Source of the DNA: Orthonyx spaldingii
Lineage: Eukaryota; Chordata; Aves; Passeriformes; Orthonychidae
DNA: 64,000 bases
Assembly: GCA_013397795.1 (NCBI GenBank)
Contig: VZTJ01000546.1
Span: forward strand, 538,723 to 602,722
Direction: 5' to 3'
Of this stretch, positions 1 to 13,677 are shown piece by piece. The notes under the pieces are model-generated. The model worked only from the letters and a program-made list of their open reading frames with translations, was not told where the DNA came from and made no database searches. Each line of letters begins with the position of its first letter. The first letter of the stretch is position 1. A program made the position numbers and the translations under genes.

Positions 1-3000
1 TGCTCGATTTACATTTGGAAGCAGCAGGGTTGCCCTTCTCTGACATTCATAACCAGCTCCTTAGGATGCCAATAAATACATCATCTATGTCGATACACTG
101 CACAGGAGTGATGCCTTTCTCAATAACAAACTAACCTGATTAAAACAAATGCACTGCTAAGTAGTAAGCTAAGCTGTTTGATTAGGTATTTCTTTTATTC
201 TATACCCATTTCTTTCCATGACAATAACTAACAGAACCAAAGCACATTATCTTAAATCGAACTAAGACCTCTCTACCTTTCTTTTTGTTCAATCTGAAAT
301 ACTTTATTGAAACAAATCCAGAAGGTTTTTATTTTGAGTGATTTACCCTTTGCATCTTTTGTCATTTTTGCATATATAAATGAGAAAATGAGTAAAACTG
401 GAATATTGAAAACGCTATGAGCATGCCAATGTGAAAGGGTTTACTTTAAGTCTCCTCTTTTTTCCAGTCACAGGAATTTTTTTCTACTTCTATTTAATCC
501 ACAAAAATCACCTCAAATCACATTTAAAATCATCTTTTTCTCCATGAAGAACTACACATGTAGCTACAAAAATCTCTTCTAACCCCCAGAGATTTTAAGT
601 TAAGAACCAAAGAAAATATTTCTACCCCTGTCACTTCAGGAGCTTTTACACTACGCTCATATGGTTCAGTCACACCTCGCCATCCCTTCACAGGCGATCC
701 AGCTATGGTTGCCACCTTCTGTGGATGTGGTTTCCTGGACATCATTTTACTTCCAACAGCATCATGGTGCAGGAGTCTTTCCTTCACCACTTGACACACA
801 GCAGAAGCTAAGCACATCTTATTCACCATTTCCCGCCTAAATTTGACTGGAGAGAAGAAAACGTGTTCCTTCACCTTTTAGACCTCACCTTTATCCCATG
901 AAGCTAAGCCATGCTTCTGTCAGGACACGTATGGCTCAAGCACACTGGAACTCTGGCCAACAACAGGTGTAGGCTCCTTTTATGGCATGGGCTAATGAGC
1001 ACATTCACACTGACTTTCAGGAAGGGTTCAGATGGAAGGGAAAGAAATCCCATCTCCTTTTCCTGTAGGACAGGTTAATCCAACTGCAATTAGGCAAGAG
1101 GGACCATCACAACTCTCTACATCTGCAAGGCAGTTTGTCTCCTTGCAGTCTTGCAATTTAAGACTCAAGGAGCTTGTGTGGATCCTTAAAAAAATCAGTG
1201 ACCTTTCAGGACACCTCAAACACAAAAATCCCCTTCATTCAGGGGAAGACCAGATGCCCTTCAGTCAGAGAAGAGCAGAAGCAGGAAATGAACCTCCACA
1301 CTCACAGATGTCATTATTTGCCAGTAGCACCCAAGACCTAGATTTTTATATTTAGACAAGTAAATGAATAACAAAATCAGTAAGCCTGGTTTTCAGGTCT
1401 GTTTTGCTTATTTCAGAAAGTATTTACTTCCTCCCTTCAGAACAAGGCAAGCTATACCAGGGAACAATAGGATGCATTTAGGTCTTGATTTAACCACAAA
1501 TGTCATATAATTAAACAAGGGCTCAATGTTTACCTTAGTGCAAAAGGGTTTGACCAGAAGATAACTTTTTTCTTCTAATGCTTTCCTCACATCTATAGAA
1601 AAGGAAGTTCTGCTCCCCTTCTGTCCAGCACCCTTTTCCTTTATATGTTTTCCCCACCTGAGTAGTTTACAAAATGAAGTATAATGACTACCACCTCGGC
1701 AGCAACCTGCAAGAGGCACCGAAACAAATCAAGTGCAGCAGTGCTCACTGGCTGACAGCTGTAATAAATTAAATTGCCTATCCCACTCCAATTCATTATG
1801 CCTTCCATGAAAAAACGCCTAGATGTAAAATGAGCTATTCAAAACACATTCTGCCTTTCTATTAATCTAACAGAGTGAATTGTTTTCTATGCAGTAAAGC
1901 CAACAACCCCTGCCTGCACAGCACTGCATCACAGCATAAAGCTGTAGCACCCTCCCAGGGAGAAAATAGAGGCAGTGTAGGGATCAGGAAGATGTCACCT
2001 TTGAGGGCTGACTTAGAAGCTACCAGTCTGTGAAAAATATGTTTCATTTGTTTAGATGTTTTCAGGTACCTGCCACATCTGTGTCATTTAGTTCCTAAAT
2101 GAATCCAGTATATTTTCAGTTTCGGCAGTGGAAATTATCGTTTTTGCAGCATTCAAGTTTCAGACTGTTGCTCACTGCCACCTGCTGGAGTTCAGGGAAT
2201 TTTATAGCTGGGAGAAAAGCTGTGGGCACAGCAGTGGGGTTTTATGCATGCTTTTATTTACCAGATCCATTAACATTATGTCTTGTTACTATTTAAAAAT
2301 TCAGGCTATTTTCAGGCATGTTTTACCGCTCACTTTTACATAAAAGCTTTGAACTCTCTTGCCCCTGTAGGAGATGGGTGAAAGTCATAGAATGCAAGTG
2401 TGATAATTTTACCCATACTTTAGTTGTGACCAGGTGATCATAAACATAAAGCGAGAAGCAAAATTTAAAAGGTAACTTAACACAAGTTCCATTTTGAGAT
2501 AAGCAGAAAAATCTAACTCTAATACAGCTGTGTATTTAGTCAATCTAAGGATAGCTACTCTTTAATATCATGTCTGTTTAAGTCCAGTTTACAGAGAGCA
2601 GTATGTTACAAGCTCAGTCCCTGAGCCTAAACTCATTTAGAGAAGCCAAGTGTTTAAACGATGCAGAAACTGCAAAGAGGAAAATATCCAGAAATTCAGC
2701 AATCAGCACACGAAACAAGATACTACTTACCTGGTATCATAGCAACACCAGTATTTCCTGCAAGTAGGATAGCAAATTAGAGCAAGGAAAAGTAGACCTC
2801 ATGTTAGAAACAGTGCAGTTACCTCAGTGTGGATTCTAAGTTGCTTAACCCTCTTGCCAACTCCAGTATCCAAAAAACACTGATAGCAGACCCCAAGGGT
2901 CATGAAATTCCAAATATTTGAAACTGTATTACTGCTGTCTTGGCAGATTTGAGGAACTGTTTCAGTTTCGCTTTTCCTTTGCTGAATAAAGTGTTATTTG

Positions 3001-4812
3001 GAGGTATGTGTTAAGGTTTCCCAGCACTTTGAGCAAGCAAGTTTATGCATATTAAACTGTTGGAGGTCTTGCCTTATACTTTTTCTTTTCTTAGATTTTC
3101 AGTCTTCTCTCCCTATCTTACTACACAGTATAACAGACACTGATCTTCTCTACAAGCTGCCAAAAGTTACATCAGCATGGGCACAAAACTTGGCTTCCCC
3201 CCATAGGGGTTTCATTCCTTCCAACACCCAGACCAGCATTCACCATTGCAGAGAAACCATCAGAACATGAGGGAGTTCAGAGTTTCTACAAATCATTCAA
3301 CAGCACTTCGCTCTAGTCCACTCTTCTGCTGTCAGTGAGGAAAGGAGCATTTGTCCTTAAGAGAAACTGAGGTGATGTATTTTGCTCAGGTTACGGGGCA
3401 GCAGCACAACAATGGCTTCCTAAATCCCAATCACTTCCACTGCAGCACACTGTTTCCAACAAAGACAATACCTCTCTAGAAAAATACACATCTTGTGGCA
3501 GTGTCCAGGAGTCATGACCAAACACCCATTGCTCCAGATGCTGCTGCACAGAGCAGGACCTGACCTATGTCTGCTTCCAGGAGACTCCCACAACATTCAT
3601 CCCTTTCTTAGAACCAATGGCCATTCCACTGCAAGGTAGATGACACATTACACAGTCTGCTTTTATTCCAGCCTATATAAAAGGAGACACTGTGGTTTCA
3701 TGGATTTCCAAAACTGCAACCTTGTGACCTCAAAAAACATGCAGGTCACCAGAGTGGAAACAAAGTTGAACTTCTCTACTGCCTGTCTCTCTCTAAATTG
3801 TTAGCACAGAAGTACAGCAAAGTGAGTACCACAACTGAAATGGGAGATGATAAATAATGAATGAAAAACTTAATACAGGTTTTAAGCTAACTGCATATTG
3901 CTGTGACAGCGCCCAGAGATCACAAGAATAGTCTTGTGGTGCCCCAAACTGTACAAATATAAAATAAAGTGACAGCTACAGGCCTGACAAGCTCATGGGC
4001 TAAACAAAAAGCTTACAAGGTTAAAGAGATTCTTTCCATCGACTTCAGTGAGCTTTCAAGAGGGCTCTAGGGCATCTCTGATGAGACAGCCACAACAGCC
4101 TCCCTGAGAACACACTCCAGTAATTTCCTGTCCTTCCGCACTTCAAGATGGGAGCGGAACAGAGCTCAGTAGGAATTTTAAACCCTACTTGTAAAGGCAT
4201 TCAAAAACCTGTAGAAACATAAAAGTACCTGGATCCAAGTTTTTAAAAGGTATTTGGGTACACAAACGCCACTGAAAGAATGAAACTAGTCCTATAGAAG
4301 CTCCAATCTGCAAATAAGTTCAAAAAGTCTCAGTTCAAAATAATAATAATATAAACTTTTTTTAAAAGACCAACCAAAACATAACTACAAACCCCACATA
4401 GTACAGTAGTTGATGAAGCTGTCAGCATTGAAAAAGAAAGGCTTATTCTTAGCTGCTTAAGAATGACAAAGGGTACAGTTCTCATAATAACTCACTTCCC
4501 TTTTGAAGGCACTCAGAATAAACACCTATCATCCCACTACAACTCTTCCCACTGAAATGCAGAAGATCCTATGCCAAGGTGTCATTTTCCCAATACATGG
4601 AGCCCTGTTAAAGACTTTTCAAAGAAAGAAGAAAATCTTGGTGCTCTATTAAACCAACAGGCTACACAAACAGATACTGAAGAACACCTTCACTAGTGGG
4701 ACTTCAAACTAGAGAAGGCAAAGTTGGTAAATCAATTCTTGATGAATAAACTTTTTTGAAAGCTGATTTTTGTTTCCTTGTTCAATTAATAGCATTACTT
4801 TCAGAAGAGGAT

Positions 4813-4826
4813 TGGGGGGCGGGGGG
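4813..4826 (+). other. G-run with single C interruption
   Basis: Six G, one C and six G stand out sharply in AT-rich DNA and are followed by a short C-rich stretch (TCCCCTCC) that could pair with them as a hairpin. No gene or repeat family is recognisable around it. Confidence 0.5.
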
Positions 4827-7800
4827 TCCCCTCCAAATAAGTACAGTTTATAATTTGTTCCATTTTGGAATACAAATCAGGCAGCCTGCAGGTCACATGA
4901 ATGTAATCCAGCCTTTCCAGGATCCCTTATTCTGAATATAAACTTCCAAAGAAACTGTAACATTACATTCAATTTGAATAACTTCAAGCATAAAGAAGCA
5001 ATGAGTGACAGTTTCTGTGAGAAAAGAACTCTTCTAGAAGATATTATGTTTATATATTAACAGCACATGAGATTCCCAAAGTCATTGTTTGCATTCACCA
5101 TGTACACGTAGAAGGTTAACCAGAACTAGGAGCAAATATTTAAATTTATAAAGCTTAACAGCTTCTTCCACATTAGTAAGCTGCCTCTGTCTTCACATTG
5201 CACTCTTCTCCTCCCACCCTTGGAACAACATCCCACTTCTTTAAGTAACACTGCTGCTGGGAGAGGTAGGTGGGAAAACTGAAGTAAGAAATGTCTCCCA
5301 GCTGAGAGTCTCAGTTTCATTTTCCCAGTTGCTTTTCTTATTTATTTTGCACATCAGAAGCCCAGCTCTCCTAAGACCCTGTTCACTGCTTTCTCCAACA
5401 ATAGCTCAGAACCAAAAATCCCTCGACTGCAGCTTTTTCTCCTGTCACGTCCCCAGCCAGGTTTTCCAACAGCTCAGTGCCCCAATAATTCCTCTGCAGT
5501 ATCCCCAGTTGCAAAAGAGCAGCTGAGTGTGGTGTAGGTACTGACTGGAATACAAATATCATGTACCACTGAAAACACATTATAAAATGCACCCACACAG
5601 AATAAAGGTGATAAGAATACATAATGAAACCCTGAAAAATCCCCAAAGGAATAATATGGTTTCTGTCTTATTTTATGAACAAGGGGCAGGTACAGACCTT
5701 GGCATGCTCTGTAAGTTTTGACTATTATAAAATAAAAAGTAAAAACTTCTCAGTAATCACAACATGGTAGCAATCTGCTTCAGCTGTTACTCTCACTAAA
5801 AGTAATTTAATGTCATATCAGATACCAATATATCCAATTGTGTGCAAAACTGCAAATACATTGAAAGCCCTGGCACTGGGTTCAGTGGGAACTCAGTTTT
5901 CTAAGTGCTAAAATAAATGTACACAGGTAAGCAAAGAGAATACAAAAGCCTCTCCCACACAGGATAAGAGTGTGTGTAAATGAGTGCTTAAAGAGGTTTA
6001 CCAGCTTTTTATTTCTTTTTCACTGCTGTTAGACTTGAAAAAAGCAGTCACTCACGCTTTACTGCTTGGTGTCTGTGAACATCTGAATCTGGTCAAAAAG
6101 AATAGATTGTGCAGCAACTGTTAGCATGTTTAATAAACTCCACCAAAAGCTTAGATTGAGGAAACTTTAAAGTTTAAAATCAGTAGTAAGAGTGCAGAAA
6201 TACAGAATTAAAACTATTGCTCCATTTCAGCTACAAATTCTTCATTCTCATCCTGTATTGACCAGATTTTGTATATTAGTTCAGAAACACAAACTTTACA
6301 TGGCAGATGACAGTAAGATATGACTGCACACTCCTGAAAGATAAACCATAAACAGCTGCAGATAAAAATTGCAAATTATGTCATTATTAGAAGCATACTG
6401 CAATCTTATCTAAATGATTACTAGAATTGAGACACTGATGGTTAATCTTATAGGTCATTCCATAAAGCTCAACTTCAAATCACCAAAGAGAGCTGAGGAA
6501 ACAGAATGTCAAATCTGTGTTTGAATTCTGCTTTGAATTGCTAATAACGTTTTTGTAGCATAAGTAACCAGTAAATTAGGATTCTCCAGAACAACCCTTT
6601 ATACTCTTCCAAGTCTTCCCAAACAGCCATTCACCACACCATCTAAACCTGAACAACCCACAGTCAGCTCTGATCCTGCCAGTGCTGACCTCTCTCATCT
6701 CATTCTTCTGGATTTACACATCTGCTGCACCCACCTGCTGCCTGTTTGTACACAGATTATAAACTCTCTGGGACAGTGATCCTGCCTTTGTTCTATGTTT
6801 GTACAACATCTGCCACCTAGTAGCTGACTACAAACTGAATTACTTCTCACTGAAGGGGAAAAAAAAAAGACATTGTCTAGAAAGAAGTGAGGTTTATTTC
6901 CTACTTTTTCTTTCATAGTCAGACACATTCTATAAAATGTTTTTCAAGTAGATATATTAATCATTTCATTTTCCCAGCCACCATGAGGCAATTGAGAAGG
7001 CCATTGTTTTACATACTAAGACTCCTCAAATTACTATAATTACTTCACCATGCAACTCTTAGAATTCAAAAAGCCTATAATGAAAAATAGCATGAACTGG
7101 AGCACCATTTTAACATGAAAATGGTTCTTGCAGCACAATGAGATGAATATTGGCTGAAGTTTCAAAATTCATCATGCATTACAATTTATGAAAATAAAAA
7201 TATTTATCTCTTCACTTGACACTCCTGAAAATAAAACCAATTTTGAGTATGTGATAATGGACAGTCAGAAGTCAAATCATCCAAACTTTTGAGTCTCAAT
7301 CTTTGACACTAACTTCTTTTAAAATTGCCTACATTTACTGGCAATGTAAGACTGAATTATTTTGTCAGTGTGTTATTCTCCATCCATTCTATTCAAGAAC
7401 AGGCCATCCAGAAAAGCAGGACAAATCTGATATTTGGGTTAGAGCAGAGTAATCACAGGTAAATGATGCCTGCCTCTGTAACAGTCCTTCATACTCACAG
7501 ATCCTCTACTGCTGTTCCACTTTGTATTTTTGCTTTGGTACTAGATTTTCCAGAAAGTCCCTAATAGGGTGATGTGAATGTTGCTTATGAGTATATTACA
7601 TTCAATATACCCTAAAAGCCTTTGCCTTCAGCATGTGCAAGATACACTTACATACTAAGGTAACAAATGAAGGATATTTACATACATAAATTAAAGAATT
7701 TCCTCCTATATAAGGCAAGGTTTAGACTGCATGCCTTACTTACTATAAGTAGATTCTTCATGCACATGTATAGCTTCTATTCTGTATTCTTCTACTCTGC

Positions 7801-10800
7801 TATTTACTTATTGGCACCTTACTTTATCCACAACTGTAAACTACTAAACAGGACCAGTGTGCTATTTTTCAAGCTTGTCTTTCAAAACTTGTTATTTTTA
7901 CATTAGAACAGAGTGAAAAACAAGAAAAAGTCATTTTACAGAAACCAAGTGAGTCACGTGTGTCTCTGTTTCAGCACACCGTTGATTCTCCCCAAAGACC
8001 TCTCAGTGCCTTCATAACTTGATATCACATTTCTCCACTTTCTTTCCAGAGAAGTCCTTCTGATGTAATGCTTGTCTTTAAAAAATACCTGGTCTGAGAG
8101 TGAATGTGGGGCCTACTTAGGCTGATGCAGGATTTCTAGGAAAACAGTACACAGAAACCATAAAACAAATGGTGAATCATGGTCATTTTCATTGCTTTGA
8201 TTACTGTCATGTTTCATGTGAAATATACTCAGATCCATTTTTTTTCAGCTAAAGGGAAAAATTTACTTAGAACCTCTCACCAAAAAGAACAGACCATCAC
8301 TGTAAGCTTTTCACGTCTTATTTACCATATCTTGTCTTGTTTTATTGATTATCTGCATAAGCTAAGACAGTGAAGAAAGTAAAAGAGTTTACTAAAGAAA
8401 CTTTGTTGGCCTCAACACACCTGTCTTGGCAGTCATAACAAAGAGGTCATCACACCCCAAAGTGTCATCCCTGGTGAAGTCTGAGTTAGTAGTTCCATTC
8501 TTCCAAGAAAAATGTAACAATTATTCTTAAAACACTTCCATATACCAGAAAATAAAGAGCTTAACAAGAGATAAACATACATTTTATATACTTTGCATAA
8601 AGGAAACATTTTTCTCCTTCACCTTTGTCTTTCTCAGTGGACCAGTAACTCCTATATTTAACTTCACAAGCCCTTCTAAACAGATGTGGTCTGGAAAAGA
8701 CAGACAGACTCCCCTGTATAGGACACATTGCCAGACATTTTCTCGCTTTTATATTCCAGGGAATCCAGACTCTGGAGATCTCAGCCGAGGCAGAATATCA
8801 GAGGAAAGAGGTGGTTTCTTCAGTGGGCTTCTTTTGGACTTAAGGCACCCTGGTAAAGGAAAAAATGCTTTTTCCAACATTGTTTAGCTCTACTAACAGG
8901 CATTGCTGAATCAGATTTACCAAGTGCTCTCTTTAAGATGCATAAGGATGCCTTTGAAGAGATTTATTTCTTAAGGCACAAAATGAACCTATGTCCCATG
9001 AAAAGCTGTAATACACTTTCATCAAAGACAGGAATACAGCCATCCTATATTCCCCAAACTACATCTTACCTGCCTCACATTAAGGTGTAACTATATTTGG
9101 GGGGAAAAAAGTCTCTCAGCAGCTAGACAAATTTCTTTACAGCAAAGAGCAAAGCCGAAGTGATTTCATACCTGATACAGACAGAATGATACAGTGCCAT
9201 GGGGAATGCATCTTTTGGGGTGCATGGTTCATACAAACACATACCTCCACATCCATAAGTTTGGTAGGTAATGCCTTGGCTGTGATGAATCCCAGCACTT
9301 TACATCCCACAAGTCTGCAATGACTGTATAAAATTACTTTCCATCCATCTGAAGTTTCAGTGGCAAGAAATATTTCTGATAAATAACCAGGACCTGGCAG
9401 CAAGTCTAATAATGTAGTGGCACGTTTAAAATGCTGCAGTTATCAGTCAGTCACACTACAGAGCAGGTCATGCATAGCAAAGAGCTGCTTTATTAGCTTG
9501 AAGGAATATGCAGTATGTATTAAATGATAGAATACAACTACCAAGCAGCATCCAGAGCTGAAGCAAAATCCCCCATCATGGCCCAGATAACGTGTGCCAT
9601 TCACAACCCTACTGGAGATCCATCCTAACCAGCATGTTAGTTAACAGCACAAGCTTGAGAGACAACAGTTAGGAAGCCATCCAGGTTCAAATTGAATTTT
9701 GTCTTCTTTCTTGGGGTGAAAAGAGGAAATAGACAAGGTGGAAATTGATACATTTCCCTGAAAGCTGCAAATCATAACAAAAACATAATATAAATAAAGA
9801 AAAACTTTTAAGGCAATTTTTCACACTAAGACAGTGACCCTTGCCCTGTTCCAAAACAGATCAAAGCACTTCTCCTGACAATACCAGATGAGTGCTGGGC
9901 TTTCATTATTCAAAAGGCATAAAATGGTTATTAAGAAAGGGAAAGGAATGCAACCTTTAGGGATATAATAAAGAATGACTAGAGGCCAGAGGCCTCCTTC
10001 ACTAACAAGCAATGAACAACTGCAATTCACTGTTGTTGGGCTACTTTGTGCAAACCCAGCTTAATAAAATGCATTGTATACAGTGCTAAGCGTTTATGAG
10101 GTGACCTGCCTCTACACACAGTCCTGGCACATACTCTGTCTTCCCAGCACCTTGCTGTAAGTTCCAATAATCCCATTAAATAAATTGTTGAGATGATGGC
10201 AAATGCTAGACGTTGGGAGGATTTTGTCACAATTCTCTCTGGTTTGTTGCAAGAAAAACAAAGACAAGTTCTCAGCTACACAAGTTACACGGGAAAAATC
10301 TGTCTCATTTGATATAACAATGGATACAGCAATGCCAAATTTATAATTCCTCATGTGTGACCTAAATATTGGACACCATGTTTAGCTATCACAGTATTGA
10401 CAAGATATCAAGGAAATACTAAAAACTCATGACTTCCTGTTTTCAGGATACACTACATTCAAAGGTACCCATGCTACAATTGACTTTTCTCTTGCTCAAT
10501 TTAAAAGTACAATTTCAAGTTGCAATGTGATTCAGAAATTTATTTACAGAAGTAATACAAGACGGTCATTTTTGTACCCTGCTCATCCCTACATCAGCAC
10601 ACCTGAATCACTGGGCTCTGTGAATGTGGAACTAATATCACTGCAGCAGTACAGAGATGGGGAGTAATCTTCCAAGGCAAAACTGGGGTTTTCCCCATCA
10701 CAGAAGGGATGTTAACAGTAAATAGGAAATGCATGAGAACAAAGGGTGGAACATTAGATCATTACTCACAGCTTGCAATGAATTTTTTTTTCTTTGTTGG

Positions 10801-12136
10801 CAGAAAAAAATTAGCTACATAATAGATCTGATTGCCTTGAAATTGTGACCACTACCCCAACGCCTTGTTTCCCTCACCAGCCATTCCAGAACTCTGAAAT
10901 CTGCATTGCTCAATCCTTTCCACAGTGTCTTGCTGTTCTCTTAGAGGTGCCAGCCTCAGTCTCAACGATACCCTGCTCTAGCTCAATGTCACCAACTGAT
11001 GAGTGTCATACAAGTGACACCACCAGAACACTCAAGAGAGTACTCACTGTTGAGGACTCACTCAGCATTTGTCTGTCATTATTAAGTGCTGGCTGAGGAA
11101 CATACTCGCTCTCTCAGGAAGCAATGCCAAAGAAACAGCATGGAGCTATAAGAAGATTCTCTACTGACACTGAGTCTCTTCATGTAGAAAAGTGCATTAG
11201 AAGTTTTGTGAGCCATAATCTGCAAATAGATTAAAAACAGTATTTAATGGGCAAGATCAATATTTTCAAGTGTAGGCTATAAAGCTAGGCATCTCCATTT
11301 GCACTGAGGACTTGAAAGGAACAGCCTAAATTTCTGAAGTGCTGAGAACCATCTGCTCTTATTGGCCTTAGTAGTTATGGAAAATAAACTGTTTAATTAG
11401 ATGCTTTGGCATGGACCTGACTGGCCAACTTTTGACAGCAGAGGTTTAAAAAAAAAAAAGCTTCTGAAGTAGAATGAGCTCACATCTAAAGAAAATATTG
11501 CCTCCACTCACTATTTGGCCTTCTCCATGTCCTTCATTCAGCTCCAGAGTAACTATAAAACACAACTTGCATTTTTTTTCCCTCTAATTCTATAACATGA
11601 ATAAAAGCTCGCATGTTAAAATGACAAAAGCTTTTCCCTCCAGAAAGGAAAGAACACCAAAATACAAAATTTTACAGTGCTCCTTGCTAGAACTATCTAT
11701 ATCATGGACTGAAATATATGCAACCAAAATAACACCTCAGACTATCATATTTTTCCAGGTATGTCTCTATTGCAAAATGAAGGGCAACGTGGAGATATCT
11801 AAACTAGCAGAAGCACTAGTTGGGACATATATATTGTGCAGTGAAGCATCATAAAGCCTTATATTACTCTACTGCACCCAGGCTAAGCTCTGCCATCAAT
11901 CCAGGTCTACTGGCTCTGATACTGTCTCATTCTGCTGTGGCCACTCCAATTATATTATGCTTTGTTGCTGTGAATACATGCCTTTGATTCTCCTGGAGGG
12001 AACTAGGTCAGACTTGCAAAGAAAATACTAAAATAAGAATGAAACTCTAAATGTAAGAAAGAGAATAGTTTTAAACATGTGGTATTGTTCTTAATACTTT
12101 TTATGTGCACACAAGCACACACAGATAAGAAACACA

Positions 12137-12157
12137 GGGGTTTTGGGGGGGGTTGGG
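12137..12157 (+). other. G-run, weak quadruplex potential
   Basis: Blocks of four, eight and three G are separated by TTTT and TT and followed by a T run, in AT-rich DNA. The eight-G block would have to supply two of the four tracts. Confidence 0.5.
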
Positions 12158-13608
12158 TTTTTTTAATGCTACTACACTTCTGAAGGAGCTTGAGCTTAGA
12201 CTTGAAGCTGCTACCTGGAAAGGTCAGTCTGGACTACTAGATATATACAGCACCTTTTTAATTGTATTTGCTAAATATTTGAAGCCCTAATCCCCACCAA
12301 CACCTCTACAAGCTGCCCCGGCAGTAACAGCTGATAGGATGATGGAGATGTTTGGGAATCTATGAGCTTACTAAAATGCATTTACATGGTCTCATGTGAT
12401 AAGCTGTCTCTATGCTAAAAAGCAGTAAACTCTGAGGTACATCTGTCACTTCCCATCATCTTTTGGCTCAAATCCTTGGGTTCCTTTCCAAAGGAGAGGA
12501 TTGTTGGCTAGAAGATGTGACACTGTCTAACAGGATTTAAGAGGGGACATCAAAAACAAGAGAGAGCAGGGCACAGGAGAGCGCATCTGCCCTCTGACAG
12601 ATACAGCCATTCCATTACTTTACTATGAATAAGTGAAAATTTCCCCCAGCTGACAGATTTCAGTCAAGAATTGAGATTAGTACCTATGTGGATCAAGATA
12701 AAGATGAAGAACATTTTAAACAAGTTTTGATAATGTCAAAAGATAATTTTAACCCAAAATAACTTTGGTTACTCATGGATTCTTAGAAAGAAGCATATTA
12801 TAGAATGACATCACTTTGTGCTTGAATAAATTGTTAATTTAATGATTCATACTATCATACCTAGCTTTTAAACAGCATTATTTACCAGTGAATCACAAAG
12901 TGATTAACAAGTCTTTATTGTTTGTTTTGCCCTTGAGAATACAGGTTCTCAAAGAGGCATAATGCACTTTGGATAAATGTGAGGCACAACAGCTCAGAAT
13001 GAGACATAGATTTTCCATAGATTTTTCACGTCCACATCCAGAGCTCTTAGAACAGACCTGTTCTTCAGGTAAATAGTAGCATTAACAGGAATATTTGCTT
13101 CTACAGTCTATATTAAAAGCTGCTAGTTCCATGTCAGAAGTAGAAACACTCCACTGCACTGAAGCATAGTATTCCAAGTTCAGATACAAGAAAATAATTT
13201 CCTTTTCACCAAGGAAATGTACTTCAAAATTAGTGAAGAATTGTTATTTCAACCCAATGTGTACTTATTCAACAAAATATGCATCATATTCCACTGTAAA
13301 CACTGAACACATTTTCTTCCTCCAAAAATCCTGTTTTCCTCCCCTTTACATGCTGCACTGAGATCTGAGTAACGCTTGTTAGGCTCGGCCTTGATGAGGA
13401 GCAGCACCTCAATGAACCAGTCCTGCCTCACTCATGGAGACAGAACTATTTGTGAGAGTGTATTGCAAACCATATAAGGAGATGGTTCTCTTGGTAAAAG
13501 AACACTTCTTTTCCCTCATCCTTCAGTTGCCTAACTCAGCTCACTAAATATTTCCTTGAATAATTGCAATTACACAACTACTAAGAGGGGGAAATGGGAA
13601 AAGAGGAC

Positions 13609-13677
13609 TGTATTGGTTTCGGCAGGGTTACAGTTGATTTTTCTGAGTAGCTGGCATGGTGTTGTGTTTTGGATTTG
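13609..13677 (+). mobile_element. Avian ERV (ERVL-type) LTR 5' fragment
   Basis: The segment starts TGTATTGGTTTCGGCAGGG, continues through 'cagttgatttttctgagtag' and 'ctggcatggtgttgtg', and ends 'ttttggatttg'. It matches, from memory, the 5' end of a common avian LTR family that opens TGTATTGG(C/T)TT and continues to 'gtgttttggattt'. Only about 70 bases are recognisable, after which similarity stops, so this is a truncated remnant with no internal retroviral genes nearby. The family name should be taken from a repeat library. Confidence 0.7.

Larger units (their letters stand above)
1..13608. other. Gene-poor AT-rich sequence, nothing coding seen
   Basis: All ORFs are 115 codons or shorter, overlap each other on opposite strands and show no domain, conserved motif or splice pattern. 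Apart from the two G-runs listed separately I recognise no repeat family, tRNA or other RNA gene by eye. Old, unrecognisable repeats or conserved non-coding elements may be present; only an alignment would show them. Confidence 0.6.

Noticed and set aside
1028..1355. Overlapping ORFs on both strands (65 and 107 codons)
   Set aside because: No recognisable protein, splice site or promoter; consistent with chance in non-coding DNA.
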